Positions 50,656-59,266 of a stretch of DNA of 64,000 nt are shown here, piece by piece; positions within the stretch are counted from its first letter, which is position 1, and each line of letters begins with the position of its first letter. The notes beneath the pieces are model-generated. The model was not told the origin of the DNA. It searched no databases and worked only from the letters and a program-made list of their open reading frames with translations. The DNA lies in the NCBI RefSeq assembly GCF_003709565.1, contig NZ_QNRC01000003.1, positions 186,001-250,000 on the forward strand, given 5' to 3'. A program made the translations under genes and the position numbers. This stretch comes from Paracoccus sigandri. GTDB taxonomy: Bacteria > Pseudomonadota > Alphaproteobacteria > Rhodobacterales > Rhodobacteraceae.

Positions 50656-51839
50656 GCCAGAGCCTCCGAAAGGCGGCTTTCCCAGCCGGGTTGCAGTTGC
50701 AGGTATTTGATGGCGCGGCGGTGGTAGGTATAGGCGAGGTGCAGGGTGCCGTCCGGGCCTTCCAGCAGCCAGGGATAGGACATCTCCTTGTTGCGCCCGT
50801 CGGTGGAATCGTTCGAGGTGCATGTGCCCGGCCCGTCCTCGACCAGGTAACGCCGCGGGAAGGTTCGCCCGCCGTCGCTGGATATGCAGATCGCCACCGG
50901 CGCGCGCCGCACACCCCAGACGGGCACGCAGCCGCCTGCGGGATCGGCGTCGGGGCGGTCGTCGTCCTCGCCCAGCTCGTCATACAGCGAGGCGCGGCGG
51001 TCGGGCGACATCGCGGCATTGACCGGGTTGCAGATCATCGCGATCCGCCCGTCGCGCAGGGTGATGGCGGCGATCGAGGAATTGTTGTTCGGCACGTCCG
51101 TCGCCACCGGCGCGGCCCAGCTGTGCCCGCCATCCGCGCTGTCCGAGCGGTGGACGAAATCGGACTGGCGGCGGCGATAGAAGGCGGCCATGCGCCCTTC
51201 GCCCAGATCGACCGGGCTCATATGGACCGAGCCGACAGAGTCCGGCACGTCCTGCAACCGCCAGCTTTGCCCGCCATCCATCGAGACGCCCATCGCGGCG
51301 GTGTCGTGGCTGCCGTTCCATTTCTGGCCGGGGCGCTGGACGCAGCGGAAAATCGGCAGCAGCCAGGCGCCGTCACCGCGCAGCCGGACCGGGGCGCGCA
51401 CGAAACAGCCGCGCGGCAGGTCCAGGAAGCGCCCCTCCTTGGCGGTGATCGCCACCCCGTCGCGGCTGAGCGCCGCCATGCGGATGCGGCACTGGTCCTG
51501 ATTGCCCGAGGGCTGCGAGGTGTGAAACAGCCACAGCCCGCCATTGGGCGCGGCGAAGATCACCGGGTTCTGCTCGGAATGGCCGGGATCGTGGCTGAGC
51601 CTTTGCGCGGGTCCCCAGGCATCCGCGCCGGGCAGCAGCACCGAGGCATGGATCGAGATGTCCGACTTGCCCTCCAGCGTGCCGCCGAACCAGGCGCAGA
51701 TCAGCGCGCCGTCATCGGCCAGCGACAGGAAGGCGGCATGATTCTGCACCATGGGCGAGGGCAGGAATGCCTGCTGCATCCCCTCCGTTGCGCTGGTCAG
51801 GCGCCCGTCCATGCGCTGCGCGATATCCTCTGGTCGCAT
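50652..51839 (-). CDS. Cytoplasmic sialidase-like BNR/Asp-box protein
   Basis: The 395-residue beta-propeller of the sialidase superfamily has three Asp boxes: SMDGGQSW (186-193), SADGGHSW (234-241) and SSDGGRTF (320-327). Arginine-containing strands ([32 protein letters not shown]) suit carboxylate binding. There is no signal peptide, so it acts in the cytosol. The ATG at 51839 follows GGAGAAGCAT. It is the first gene of the operon down to 45905. The domain could be a true exo-sialidase, or a lyase/hydrolase acting on another acidic saccharide taken up by the adjacent importer. Confidence 0.85.
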   Translation of the reverse strand: MRPEDIAQRMDGRLTSATEGMQQAFLPSPMVQNHAAFLSLADDGALICAWFGGTLEGKSDISIHASVLLPGADAWGPAQRLSHDPGHSEQNPVIFAAPNGGLWLFHTSQPSGNQDQCRIRMAALSRDGVAITAKEGRFLDLPRGCFVRAPVRLRGDGAWLLPIFRCVQRPGQKWNGSHDTAAMGVSMDGGQSWRLQDVPDSVGSVHMSPVDLGEGRMAAFYRRRQSDFVHRSDSADGGHSWAAPVATDVPNNNSSIAAITLRDGRIAMICNPVNAAMSPDRRASLYDELGEDDDRPDADPAGGCVPVWGVRRAPVAICISSDGGRTFPRRYLVEDGPGTCTSNDSTDGRNKEMSYPWLLEGPDGTLHLAYTYHRRAIKYLQLQPGWESRLSEALA

Positions 51840-52084
51840 ATGCTTCTCCTGCGTCGAATTGACGGGAAGACAGCGCATAACGAAAGCAGTTGTCAAGTTG
51901 AAAGATAAAAAACTGAACGGATACGTTGCGCGTGATGTAAATTAATATAGTAAAAACAGATATATAAATGCAAGCATCCTGAGATCATGATCTTCTGGAG
52001 ATTTTTTATTGACAAAATTGATGACCTGTCCGATGGTTCGGCAACCGTGCTGGAGGAGTGTCGGCGCGGGTTTTCGGAGGGGGC
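51840..52084. promoter_or_regulatory. AT-rich divergent promoter region of the sialidase-like and EamA genes
   Basis: This 245-bp spacer includes 51895-51975, by eye the most A+T-rich stretch of that length in the window, with TATATAAATG and ATTAATATAG. TTGACA occurs at 52009-52014 on the plus strand, without a good -10 at the right distance. TTGACA also occurs on the minus strand near 51892-51897. The GntR gene of the divergent operon is the likely regulator; no clear operator was assigned. Confidence 0.45.
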
Positions 52085-52966
52085 ATGGCCTGGACGGTTG
52101 CACGAGGCGGGACAGCGATGCTGGCGGTCGGGCTGGCGGCGATGGGTGCCGCGCTTTCTGCCGTCGATGCCGCCATCGTGCGGCAGCTGGACGGCGGCGT
52201 TCATCCGATGATGATTGCCTTCACCCGCGCCCTGTTCGGCGCGCTGGTGGTTCTGCCGATGGCGGTGATGCGGCCCTCGGTGCTGGAATCGGCCTATCCG
52301 CTGCGCCAGCATCTGATCCGTGCGGCGCTGAAGCTGGTTGCGCTGGTCGCATTCTTTGCCGCCTTCGCGCGGGGACCGCTGACGGATGTGACGGCCATCG
52401 CCTTCACCTCGCCGATCTTCGTGGTGCTTGGCGCCTCGCTGATGCTGGGCGAAAGGCTGGGCGGGATGAAGATCCTGGCTGTCGCCACCGGCTTTTGCGG
52501 GGCGTTCCTGGTGGCCGGGCCGGCCGGTGCCGGCCTGACGCCGGCGATCGGCTTCGCGCTGATCGGGGCCGTGGTGCAGGCGGTGATCCAGCTGATGCTG
52601 AAAAGCATGTCCTCGGGCGACCGGACGGCGACGCTGGTGATCTGGAACCTGCTGCTGACCGTCCCGCTGGCCTTCCTGCTGGCGCTGCCATTCCTGACCA
52701 TGCCGAGCGCCGGACAGCTGGGCCTGCTGGCGTTGCAAGGCGTTCTGGGCGCGGGCTGCATGGCGCTGATGACCCATGCCTTCAGCCTGGCCGATGCGTC
52801 CATCGTCGCGCCGGTCGATTTCCTGCGGCTGCCGCTGGTCGCCGTGCTGGGCTATCTGCTGTTTTCGGAAGTGGCGAAGCCCTCGGTCTGGATCGGCGGC
52901 GTGCTGATCTGCCTTGCGGCCCTGATCGCGTCCCGCGCCTCGCGCCGCGCAAGAACCGTCGAATGA
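52085..52966 (+). CDS. EamA-family (DMT superfamily) transporter
   Basis: The 293-residue inner-membrane protein has about ten helices in two EamA repeats (AMLAVGLAAMGAALSAVDAAIVRQL, ALKLVALVAFFAAFARGPLTDVTAIAFTSPIFVVLGASLMLGE; second repeat ending LPLVAVLGYLLFSEVAKPSVWIGGVLICLAALIAS). I chose ATG 52085 because CGGAGGGGG lies just before it; a GTG at 52058 would add nine residues but has the Shine-Dalgarno directly abutting. It may export or import metabolites of the divergent operon. It lies 28 nt before the binding-protein gene. Confidence 0.87.
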   Translation: MAWTVARGGTAMLAVGLAAMGAALSAVDAAIVRQLDGGVHPMMIAFTRALFGALVVLPMAVMRPSVLESAYPLRQHLIRAALKLVALVAFFAAFARGPLTDVTAIAFTSPIFVVLGASLMLGERLGGMKILAVATGFCGAFLVAGPAGAGLTPAIGFALIGAVVQAVIQLMLKSMSSGDRTATLVIWNLLLTVPLAFLLALPFLTMPSAGQLGLLALQGVLGAGCMALMTHAFSLADASIVAPVDFLRLPLVAVLGYLLFSEVAKPSVWIGGVLICLAALIASRASRRARTVE

Positions 52967-52994
52967 ATTGATCCGATATCCACGGGAGGAACGA

Positions 52995-54497
52995 ATGATC
53001 AGAAGATCCTTGATATGGGGGACGCTTGCCGCCGCGACGATGCTGACCCCCGCTTTCGCGCAGGACAGCACCGTCCGCATCGTGCTGAACGAAGAGGTGG
53101 ACCTGCTGGAGCCCTGCATGTCCACGCGCTCGAATATCGGGCGGGTGACGCTTCAGAACATCAACGAGACGCTGGCCTTCCTGGACCTGCGCCAGGGCGG
53201 CGGGTTGCAGCCGAAGCTGGCCGAAAGCTGGGAACAGCTGGAGGATGGCTCCTGGCGCTTCCACCTGCGGCAGGGCGTGACCTTCTCCGATGGGACGGGT
53301 TTCGACGCGCGCGACGTGAAGCATTCCTTCGACCGGGCGATGGACCCCTCGATCACCTGCGAGGTGCCGCGCTATTTCGGCGGTATGACCATCGAGGCCG
53401 AGGTGGTGGACGACCATACCATCGACTTCAAGGCCGATCCCCAGCAGCCGATCCTGCCCCTGCTGCTGACCCTGATCTCGATCGTGCCCGAGGAAACCCC
53501 GGTCGAATTCGTGCGCGAGCCCATCGGCACCGGCCCCTATACCCTGACCGAATGGACGCCGGGCCAGCGCATCGTGCTGAGCCAGCGCGACGATTACTGG
53601 GGCGAGACGCCCGCGGTGACCGGGGCGACCTATCTGTTCCGGGCCGATCCTGCGGTCCGCGCGGCGATGGTGGCGACGGGCGAGGCCGACATCTCGCCCT
53701 CGATCGCGGCGCTGGACGCGACCAATCCGGCGACCGATTTTTCATACCTGGACAGCGAGACGGTCTATGGCCGGCTGGATCACTCGGTCGCGCCCTTCGA
53801 CGACCTGCGGGTGCGCAAGGCGCTGAACCTGGCCATCGACCGCGAGGCCTTCATCGGCACGCTGGTCCCCGAGGGCGCGCTGCTGGCCAGTGCCGTCTAT
53901 CCGCCCCCCACGCTTGGCTGGAACGAGGCCGTCGAGGTCTGGCCCTATGACCCCGAGGAGGCCGCGCGCCTGCTGGAGGAAGCCAGGGCCGATGGCGTCG
54001 CCGTCGATACGCCGATCACGCTGATCGGCCGCACCGCGAACTTCCCCAACAACGTCGAGATCCTGGAAGCGGTCCAGCAGATGCTGCAAGAGGCGGGTTT
54101 CACCGTCCAGCTGCAATTCTACGAAGTGGCCGAGTTCGAGGACCTGTATTCCAAGCCCTATCCCGAGGGGCGCGGGCCGATGGTGGTCGTCGCCATGCAT
54201 GACAATTCGCGCGGCGATCCGTCCTTCTCGATGTATTTCAAATATGCCTCGGACGGGCGGCAGTCGGGGATCAGCGATCCCAAGGTCGACGACCTGATCA
54301 ACCGCGCGCAGGCCGCGACCGGGGACGAGCGCGAGGCGCTGTGGAAAGAGCTGCACGCCTATCTGCACGACGATGTGGTGGCCGACCTGCTGCTGTTCCA
54401 CATGGTCGGCTTCAGCCGCGTGAACGAGCGCCTGGACTGGACGCCGACGATGGCGACGAATTCGCAGCTTCCGCTGGCGGATATCGCCTTCAAGTGA
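52995..54497 (+). CDS. ABC transporter substrate-binding protein, SBP_bac_5 family
   Basis: The 500-residue periplasmic binding protein has signal peptide MIRRSLIWGTLAAATMLTPAFA, then DSTVRIVLNEEVDLLEPC. The family blocks LQPKLAESWEQLEDGSWRFHLRQGVTFSDGTGFDARDVKHSF, GTGPYTLTEWTPG and FDDLRVRKALNLAIDREAFIG are present. GGGAGGAACGA precedes the ATG. Members bind peptides, but also oligosaccharides and sialic acid (SatA of Haemophilus ducreyi). Beside a sialidase-like operon, a saccharide or sugar-acid ligand is as likely as a peptide. Confidence 0.92.
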   Translation: MIRRSLIWGTLAAATMLTPAFAQDSTVRIVLNEEVDLLEPCMSTRSNIGRVTLQNINETLAFLDLRQGGGLQPKLAESWEQLEDGSWRFHLRQGVTFSDGTGFDARDVKHSFDRAMDPSITCEVPRYFGGMTIEAEVVDDHTIDFKADPQQPILPLLLTLISIVPEETPVEFVREPIGTGPYTLTEWTPGQRIVLSQRDDYWGETPAVTGATYLFRADPAVRAAMVATGEADISPSIAALDATNPATDFSYLDSETVYGRLDHSVAPFDDLRVRKALNLAIDREAFIGTLVPEGALLASAVYPPPTLGWNEAVEVWPYDPEEAARLLEEARADGVAVDTPITLIGRTANFPNNVEILEAVQQMLQEAGFTVQLQFYEVAEFEDLYSKPYPEGRGPMVVVAMHDNSRGDPSFSMYFKYASDGRQSGISDPKVDDLINRAQAATGDEREALWKELHAYLHDDVVADLLLFHMVGFSRVNERLDWTPTMATNSQLPLADIAFK

Positions 54498-54507
54498 CCT
54501 GACAGCC

Positions 54508-54528
54508 GGGCGGGGGCCATCCCCGCCC
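54508..54528 (+). terminator. Stem-loop between binding-protein and permease genes
   Basis: GGGCGGGG and CCCCGCCC are separated by 5 nt, 11 nt after the binding-protein stop and 23 nt before the permease start. There is no T-run, so an mRNA-stabilising or partial-termination hairpin is likely, as in the first Opp system (10267-10294). Confidence 0.55.
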
Positions 54529-54550
54529 AAACCGACCGGAGCCTTCGGCC

Positions 54551-55465
54551 ATGATGAGTTTCATACGCAAACGCGCATTCGCCAGCCTGATCTCGCTGAT
54601 CCTGCTGGTCGTCGCCGTTTTCTTCCTGTCGCGGCTGACGGGCGATCCGGCGGCGCTTTACCTGCCCTCGGAAGCCTCCGAGGAGATGCGCCGGCAGTTT
54701 CGCGAGATACACGGGCTGAACGATCCGATCCTGGTGCAGTTCGGCCGCTATGTCTGGGACCTGCTGCATCTGGATTTCGGCGATTCCGTGCGCCGCGCGC
54801 GCCCGGCCTTCGAGGTGGTCAGCGAAGCCTTCCTGTGGACGCTGCAGCTGGCCGTCATCACCATGACGCTGGTGACGGCGGCGGCCATCGTCGTCGGCTC
54901 TCTGGCGGCGTTCCGGGTGGGCGGGTTCTTCGACCGCATCGCCTCGCTGACCTCGCTGATCGGGGCTTCGGCGCCGGATTTCTGGGTGGCCATCGTCGCC
55001 ATCGTGGTCTTTTCCGTGGGGCTGGGCTGGCTGCCGACCTCGGGGACGGGCAGCGTCTGGCACTGGATCCTGCCCATCGGCGTGCTGTTCATCCGCCCCT
55101 TCGGGCTGATCGTGCAGGTGGTGCGCGGCTCGATGATCAACGCGCTGTCCTCGGCCTATGTGAAGACCGCGCGGGCCAAGGGCGTGAGGACGCGCCCGAT
55201 CATCTTCGTCCACGCGCTGCGCAACGCCATGCTGCCGGTCATCACCGTGATCGGCGACCAGGCGGCGGCGCTTCTGAACGGCGCGGTGGTGATCGAGACG
55301 ATCTTCGGCTTTCCCGGTGTCGGCAAGCTGATGATCGATTCCATCCTGCAACGCGATTTCAACGTCGTGCTGGCGGCGATCATGATCACTGCCATCGCCA
55401 TCTTTATCATGAACCTGCTGATCGACCTGGCCTATGCGCTGCTCGATCCGCGCATCCGGTACTGA
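54551..55465 (+). CDS. Opp/Dpp-type ABC transporter permease (DppB type)
   Basis: The 304-residue six-helix permease starts MMSFIRKRAFASLISLILLVVAVFFL. It has LDFGDSVRRARPAFEVVSEAFLWTLQL, the EAA loop AYVKTARAKGVRTRPIIFVHALRNAMLPVITV and VIETIFGFPGVGKLMIDSI. It ends DPRIRY, 3 nt before the next permease gene. Confidence 0.92.
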   Translation: MMSFIRKRAFASLISLILLVVAVFFLSRLTGDPAALYLPSEASEEMRRQFREIHGLNDPILVQFGRYVWDLLHLDFGDSVRRARPAFEVVSEAFLWTLQLAVITMTLVTAAAIVVGSLAAFRVGGFFDRIASLTSLIGASAPDFWVAIVAIVVFSVGLGWLPTSGTGSVWHWILPIGVLFIRPFGLIVQVVRGSMINALSSAYVKTARAKGVRTRPIIFVHALRNAMLPVITVIGDQAAALLNGAVVIETIFGFPGVGKLMIDSILQRDFNVVLAAIMITAIAIFIMNLLIDLAYALLDPRIRY

Positions 55466-55468
55466 GCC

Positions 55469-56383
55469 ATGACCAGCATCGACATCATCCCCGACGAGCC
55501 GAAGCCGCTGGTCCGTTTCGCCCGCATGCTCTGGGCCGACAAGTTCGCGCTGGCGGCGGTGCTGTTCCTGACGCTGGTGCTGGTCCTTGCGGTGATCGGG
55601 CCGACATGGCTGGGCGAGGTGGCGCAAAAGCAGAACCTGCGCGGGCGCAACGCGCCGCCGTTCGAGTGGGAACGCGGCTGGCTGTGGATCCTGGGCGCGG
55701 ATGCGCTTGGCCGCCCGCTGCTGGCGCGGATCGTCGTCGCGACCCAGAACACGATGATGGTGGCAGGGGGCGCGGTGTTCTTCTCGGCCCTGATCGGGAC
55801 GGTGCTGGGGCTGGTCGCGGGCTATGCCGGGCCGCGCACGGGGCAGGCGATCATGCGGCTGGCCGATGTGATCATGTCCTTCCCCTCGCTGCTTCTGGCG
55901 GTGGTGGTGCTGTATATCCTGGGGCCGTCGATCCTGAACCTGGTGATCGTCCTGGCGATCACCCGCATCCCGGTCTATCTGCGCACCGCCCGCGCCGAGG
56001 TGCTGGAGGTGCGGGAACGCATGTTCGTCCAGGCCGCCAGGGTGATGGGCGCCTCGCCCCGGCGGATCGTCTTCCGCCATATCCTGCCGGTGGTGCTGCC
56101 GACGCTGATGACCATCGCCACGCTGGACTTCGCCTTCGTGATGCTGGCCGAAAGCTCTCTGTCCTTCCTGGGCATCGGCATCCAGCCGCCGGAAATCACC
56201 TGGGGGCTGATGATCAGCCAGGGGCGGCAATATCTGACGACTGCGTGGTGGCTGTCCTTCTGGCCCGGCCTTGCGATCATCCTGACCACGCTGTCCCTGA
56301 ACCTGCTGTCCGGCTGGATGCGCATCGCGCTGGACCCGACCCAACGCTGGCGGCTTGAAATGAGGGGGCGCAGGAATGGCTGA
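55469..56383 (+). CDS. Opp/Dpp-type ABC transporter permease (DppC type)
   Basis: The 304-residue permease has the first helix at AAVLFLTLVLVLAVIGPTWL, the ILGADALGRPLLARIVVATQNTMMV segment, the EAA-type loop RMFVQAARVMGASPRRIVFRHILP and ESSLSFLGIGIQPPEITWGLMI. It overlaps the ATPase gene by 8 nt and forms the channel with the DppB-type product. Confidence 0.92.
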   Translation: MTSIDIIPDEPKPLVRFARMLWADKFALAAVLFLTLVLVLAVIGPTWLGEVAQKQNLRGRNAPPFEWERGWLWILGADALGRPLLARIVVATQNTMMVAGGAVFFSALIGTVLGLVAGYAGPRTGQAIMRLADVIMSFPSLLLAVVVLYILGPSILNLVIVLAITRIPVYLRTARAEVLEVRERMFVQAARVMGASPRRIVFRHILPVVLPTLMTIATLDFAFVMLAESSLSFLGIGIQPPEITWGLMISQGRQYLTTAWWLSFWPGLAIILTTLSLNLLSGWMRIALDPTQRWRLEMRGRRNG

Positions 56384-57998
56384 GCCGATGTTGCAGGTGA
56401 AAAACCTGTCGGTCGAGTTTCACACGGCGGCGGGCACCGTCCGGGCGGTGAAGAATGTCAGCTTCGATCTGGACCGGGGCGAGACGCTGGCGATCCTTGG
56501 CGAAAGCGGCTCGGGCAAGTCGGTGTCGTCCTCGGCGATCATGGACCTGATCGACATGCCGCCGGGCCGGATCACCAGCGGCCAGATCATCTTCGAGGGC
56601 CGCGACCTGCTGAAGCTGAGCGCCTCGGAACGCCGCAAGGTCAACGGCCACAAGATCGCGATGATCTTCCAGGACCCGCTGAGCCATCTGAACCCGGTCT
56701 ATACCGTCGGCTGGCAGATCGTCGAGACGATGACCGCCCATGGCATGTCCCGCCCGCAGGCGCGGGCCGAGGCGCTGCGGCTGTTGGGCCGCGTCGGCAT
56801 CCCGGACCCCGAGGGCTCGATGGGGAAATATCCGCACCAGTTCTCGGGCGGGCAGCGCCAGCGGCTGATGATCGCGATGGCCTTGGCGCTGAAGCCCGAC
56901 CTGCTGATCGCGGACGAACCGACGACCGCGCTGGACGTGACCGTTCAGGCCGAGGTCCTGGCCCTGCTGGAGGAATTGCAGCAGGAAACCGGCATGGGCG
57001 TGCTGATCATCACCCACGATCTTGGCGTCGTGGCCGAGATCGCCGACCGCGTGGTGGTGATGAATGCGGGCGAGGTGGTCGAGACCGGCGATACGCGGCA
57101 GGTCTATCGCAACCCCGCCCATCCCTATACCCGCAAGCTGATCGGCGCGGCGCCCGGCAAGGGCGCGATGCACGACCCTCTGCCGTCGGCCGAGCCGGTG
57201 CTGTCGGTGCGGGGTGCGCGCAAGGTCTATGGCGATTTCGCCGCCGTCGAGGATGTCTCCTTCGACCTGATGGCGGGCGAGACCCTGGCCATCGTCGGCG
57301 AAAGCGGCTCGGGCAAATCGACCGTGGCCAAGATGCTCTTGCGGCTGGAGGAACCGACCGGCGGCCAGGCCCTGTGGAAGGGACAGGACCTGTTCGCCAT
57401 GCCGGAACGCCAGCTGTTCGCCCTGCGCCGCGACTTGCAGATGGTGTTCCAGGATCCGACGCAAAGCCTCAATCCGCGCATGACCGTCTGGCAGCTGATC
57501 ACCGAGGGTTGGGTCATCCATCCCGGCATCCTGCCCCGGTCGAAATGGAAGGCTCGCGCGGCCGAATTGCTGCACCAGGTCGGGCTGAAGCCCGAGATGG
57601 CCGGGCGATACCCGCATCAGTTCTCGGGCGGGCAGCGCCAGCGCATCGCCATCGCCCGCGCGTTGGCGCTGGAGCCGGAACTGATCATCTGCGACGAGGC
57701 GGTCTCGGCGCTGGACGTGTCGGTCCAGGCGCAGGTGATCGAGCTTCTGGACGGGCTGCGCAAGTCCCTGGGCATCGCCTTCATCTTCATTGCCCACGAC
57801 CTGCCGGTGGTGCGCGACTTCGCCGATCACGTCATGGTCATGCGGAAGGGCAGGGTGGTCGAGGCAGGCACCGTGCGCCAGATCTTCGACAACCCGCGCC
57901 AACCCTATACGCAGGCGCTGCTGGCGGCGGGACTGGACCCCGACCCGGACGTGCAGGCCGAACGCCGGGCCGCGCGCCTGGCGATGGCGGCAGGCTGA
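56376..57998 (+). CDS. Fused Opp/Dpp-type ABC transporter ATPase (two nucleotide-binding domains)
   Basis: The 540-residue cytoplasmic protein combines DppD- and DppF-like halves. The first half has Walker A GESGSGKSVSSSAIMDL, signature FSGGQRQRLMIAMAL and Walker [13 protein letters not shown]. The second half has GESGSGKSTVAKMLL, FSGGQRQRIAIARAL and LIICDEAVSALD. It powers the 52995-56383 importer. This differs from the first Opp system in the window, whose ATPases are separate. Both linker and C-terminus are short, and the CxxxxxC iron-sulfur extension seen in the other system is missing. Confidence 0.93.
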   Translation: MAEPMLQVKNLSVEFHTAAGTVRAVKNVSFDLDRGETLAILGESGSGKSVSSSAIMDLIDMPPGRITSGQIIFEGRDLLKLSASERRKVNGHKIAMIFQDPLSHLNPVYTVGWQIVETMTAHGMSRPQARAEALRLLGRVGIPDPEGSMGKYPHQFSGGQRQRLMIAMALALKPDLLIADEPTTALDVTVQAEVLALLEELQQETGMGVLIITHDLGVVAEIADRVVVMNAGEVVETGDTRQVYRNPAHPYTRKLIGAAPGKGAMHDPLPSAEPVLSVRGARKVYGDFAAVEDVSFDLMAGETLAIVGESGSGKSTVAKMLLRLEEPTGGQALWKGQDLFAMPERQLFALRRDLQMVFQDPTQSLNPRMTVWQLITEGWVIHPGILPRSKWKARAAELLHQVGLKPEMAGRYPHQFSGGQRQRIAIARALALEPELIICDEAVSALDVSVQAQVIELLDGLRKSLGIAFIFIAHDLPVVRDFADHVMVMRKGRVVEAGTVRQIFDNPRQPYTQALLAAGLDPDPDVQAERRAARLAMAAG

Positions 57999-58004
57999 AA
58001 GGTC

Positions 58005-58021
58005 GCCGGGAACTGCCCGGC
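58005..58021 (+). terminator. Weak hairpin after the ABC operon
   Basis: GCCGGG and CCCGGC are separated by 5 nt, 7 nt after the ATPase stop. There is no T-run; it may help end the operon. The remaining sequence to 58264 shows nothing else recognisable. Confidence 0.35.
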
Positions 58022-58264
58022 TGCCGCGTGACAGGCGGGGTCCTGCTTGCCGCTGTGCTGCCGCCCTGGCGAGGATCCGCACATGGCGGCATTGTCCCTG
58101 CCGCGAGTTGCCCGGCAATTGGGCGGGCGCGCGTTTTCAGCGGGTTCCCTTCACGGGGATCGGGGGCGGTGGTTGAAAAACTGCGGGGATGCGCTTTGGT
58201 TGAGCCTGTGCCCGGACCCGATCCGGGCAGTTCCGCGCCTGACCTCATCGGAGAAGACCCGCAG

Positions 58265-58429
58265 ATGGATGACGCCCTGAAAGTCCTGATCGCCTTCGCC
58301 CTTGTCGCCGATATCGGCTTCGGCCTGCTGTGGTCGAGGATCGACCATGATGCCCGCCGCCTGGCGATCGAGATGACCGAATTGCAGCGGCAGGTGATCG
58401 TGGCGCAGGCGCGCGTCGCTGCCGACTGA
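58265..58429 (+). CDS. Small single-pass membrane protein
   Basis: The protein has 54 residues: MDDALKVLIAFALVADIGFG plus a charged tail. One membrane helix (about residues 4-23) is followed by an amphipathic, possibly coiled segment (ARRLAIEMTELQRQVIVAQARV). GGAGAAGACCCGCAG precedes the ATG. It stands alone between the ABC operon and a secreted protein. No family is recognised. The ribosome binding site and helix make it credible, but it is short. Confidence 0.5.
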   Translation: MDDALKVLIAFALVADIGFGLLWSRIDHDARRLAIEMTELQRQVIVAQARVAAD

Positions 58430-58565
58430 CCGTGCCGGGAGAGGGGCCGCAGCTGCGGCCACCGTCACGCGGGAACGCCCTGCACCAGCCGCAGCCGGGT
58501 CGTTTCGGGCTTGCCGGCGCGGGCGCGCAAGGCAAGATGGGCGGGCCAGAACCGGGAAAACCGCC

Positions 58566-59081
58566 ATGCATTCCTTCCCCTGCCTTCCGGCCCTTGCGCT
58601 GCTGGCCCTGTCAGGCGCTGCCCTGGCCGATTGCCGGGACGAGACGCTGATTTCCTGCGACATCGGCGATGGCCGGCATCTGGAGGTCTGCATCGAGCGG
58701 GGGAATTCGCCCGGCGAAGGCGCCTTCACCTATGCCTTCGGCCCCAGGGGCCGGCCGGAACTGACCCTGCGCGAGGAATTCGCGGCCGGCACCGCCATCC
58801 CCTGGAGCGGCGTCGGCAGGGCGATCTGGGAGGGCGTTGCCTTTCGCAGCGGTGGCCATGTCTACGAGGCATGGCACAGCGTCGACCGGCTGCAGGAGGA
58901 TCCCCTGCCGGAGGCCGGCGTGACGATCCTGCGGGGCGAGTCCTTCCTGGCCTCGCTGTCCTGCGGGGGCGGGCCGGGGACCGTGATCGCGCCCCTGTTC
59001 ACCATCCATGACGCGATGACGGCGGCGGGCTTCTGCCGCGACCTGGCCCGCCATGAATGGCGGCGCGACGGCTGCGGCTGA
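58566..59081 (+). CDS. Secreted cysteine-rich hypothetical protein
   Basis: The protein has 171 residues. Signal peptide MHSFPCLPALALLALSGAALA is followed by a mature domain beginning DCRDETLISCDIGDGRHLEVCIERG. Six cysteines remain after cleavage, suggesting disulfides in the periplasm. Aromatic and glycine-rich beta-strand-like segments (FTYAFGPRGRPELTLREEF, WEGVAFRSGGHVYEAWHSV) are present. Similar small secreted proteins occur in Rhodobacteraceae. No function is recognised. Confidence 0.7.
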   Translation: MHSFPCLPALALLALSGAALADCRDETLISCDIGDGRHLEVCIERGNSPGEGAFTYAFGPRGRPELTLREEFAAGTAIPWSGVGRAIWEGVAFRSGGHVYEAWHSVDRLQEDPLPEAGVTILRGESFLASLSCGGGPGTVIAPLFTIHDAMTAAGFCRDLARHEWRRDGCG

Positions 59082-59266
59082 GACCGGGCCGGTCCGCCCG
59101 CGCGCGGGACCTGCCGTGGAACTGCCCATCGCGGCAGGCGAAGAACCGCGCCACGACCGCCGCGCAGGGGACCTGAACGGATTGTGATGAAGCCGGCGGC
59201 AGGCCCGCGCGTTGCCCCTCGTGACCGCGAAACCACAGAGCGAAACCACAGAGCCGAAGGGACCCG

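Noticed and set aside
52009..52037. TTGACA as a -35 element for the EamA transporter gene
   Set aside because: The hexamer 17 nt downstream is GATGGT, a poor -10, so no promoter was called.
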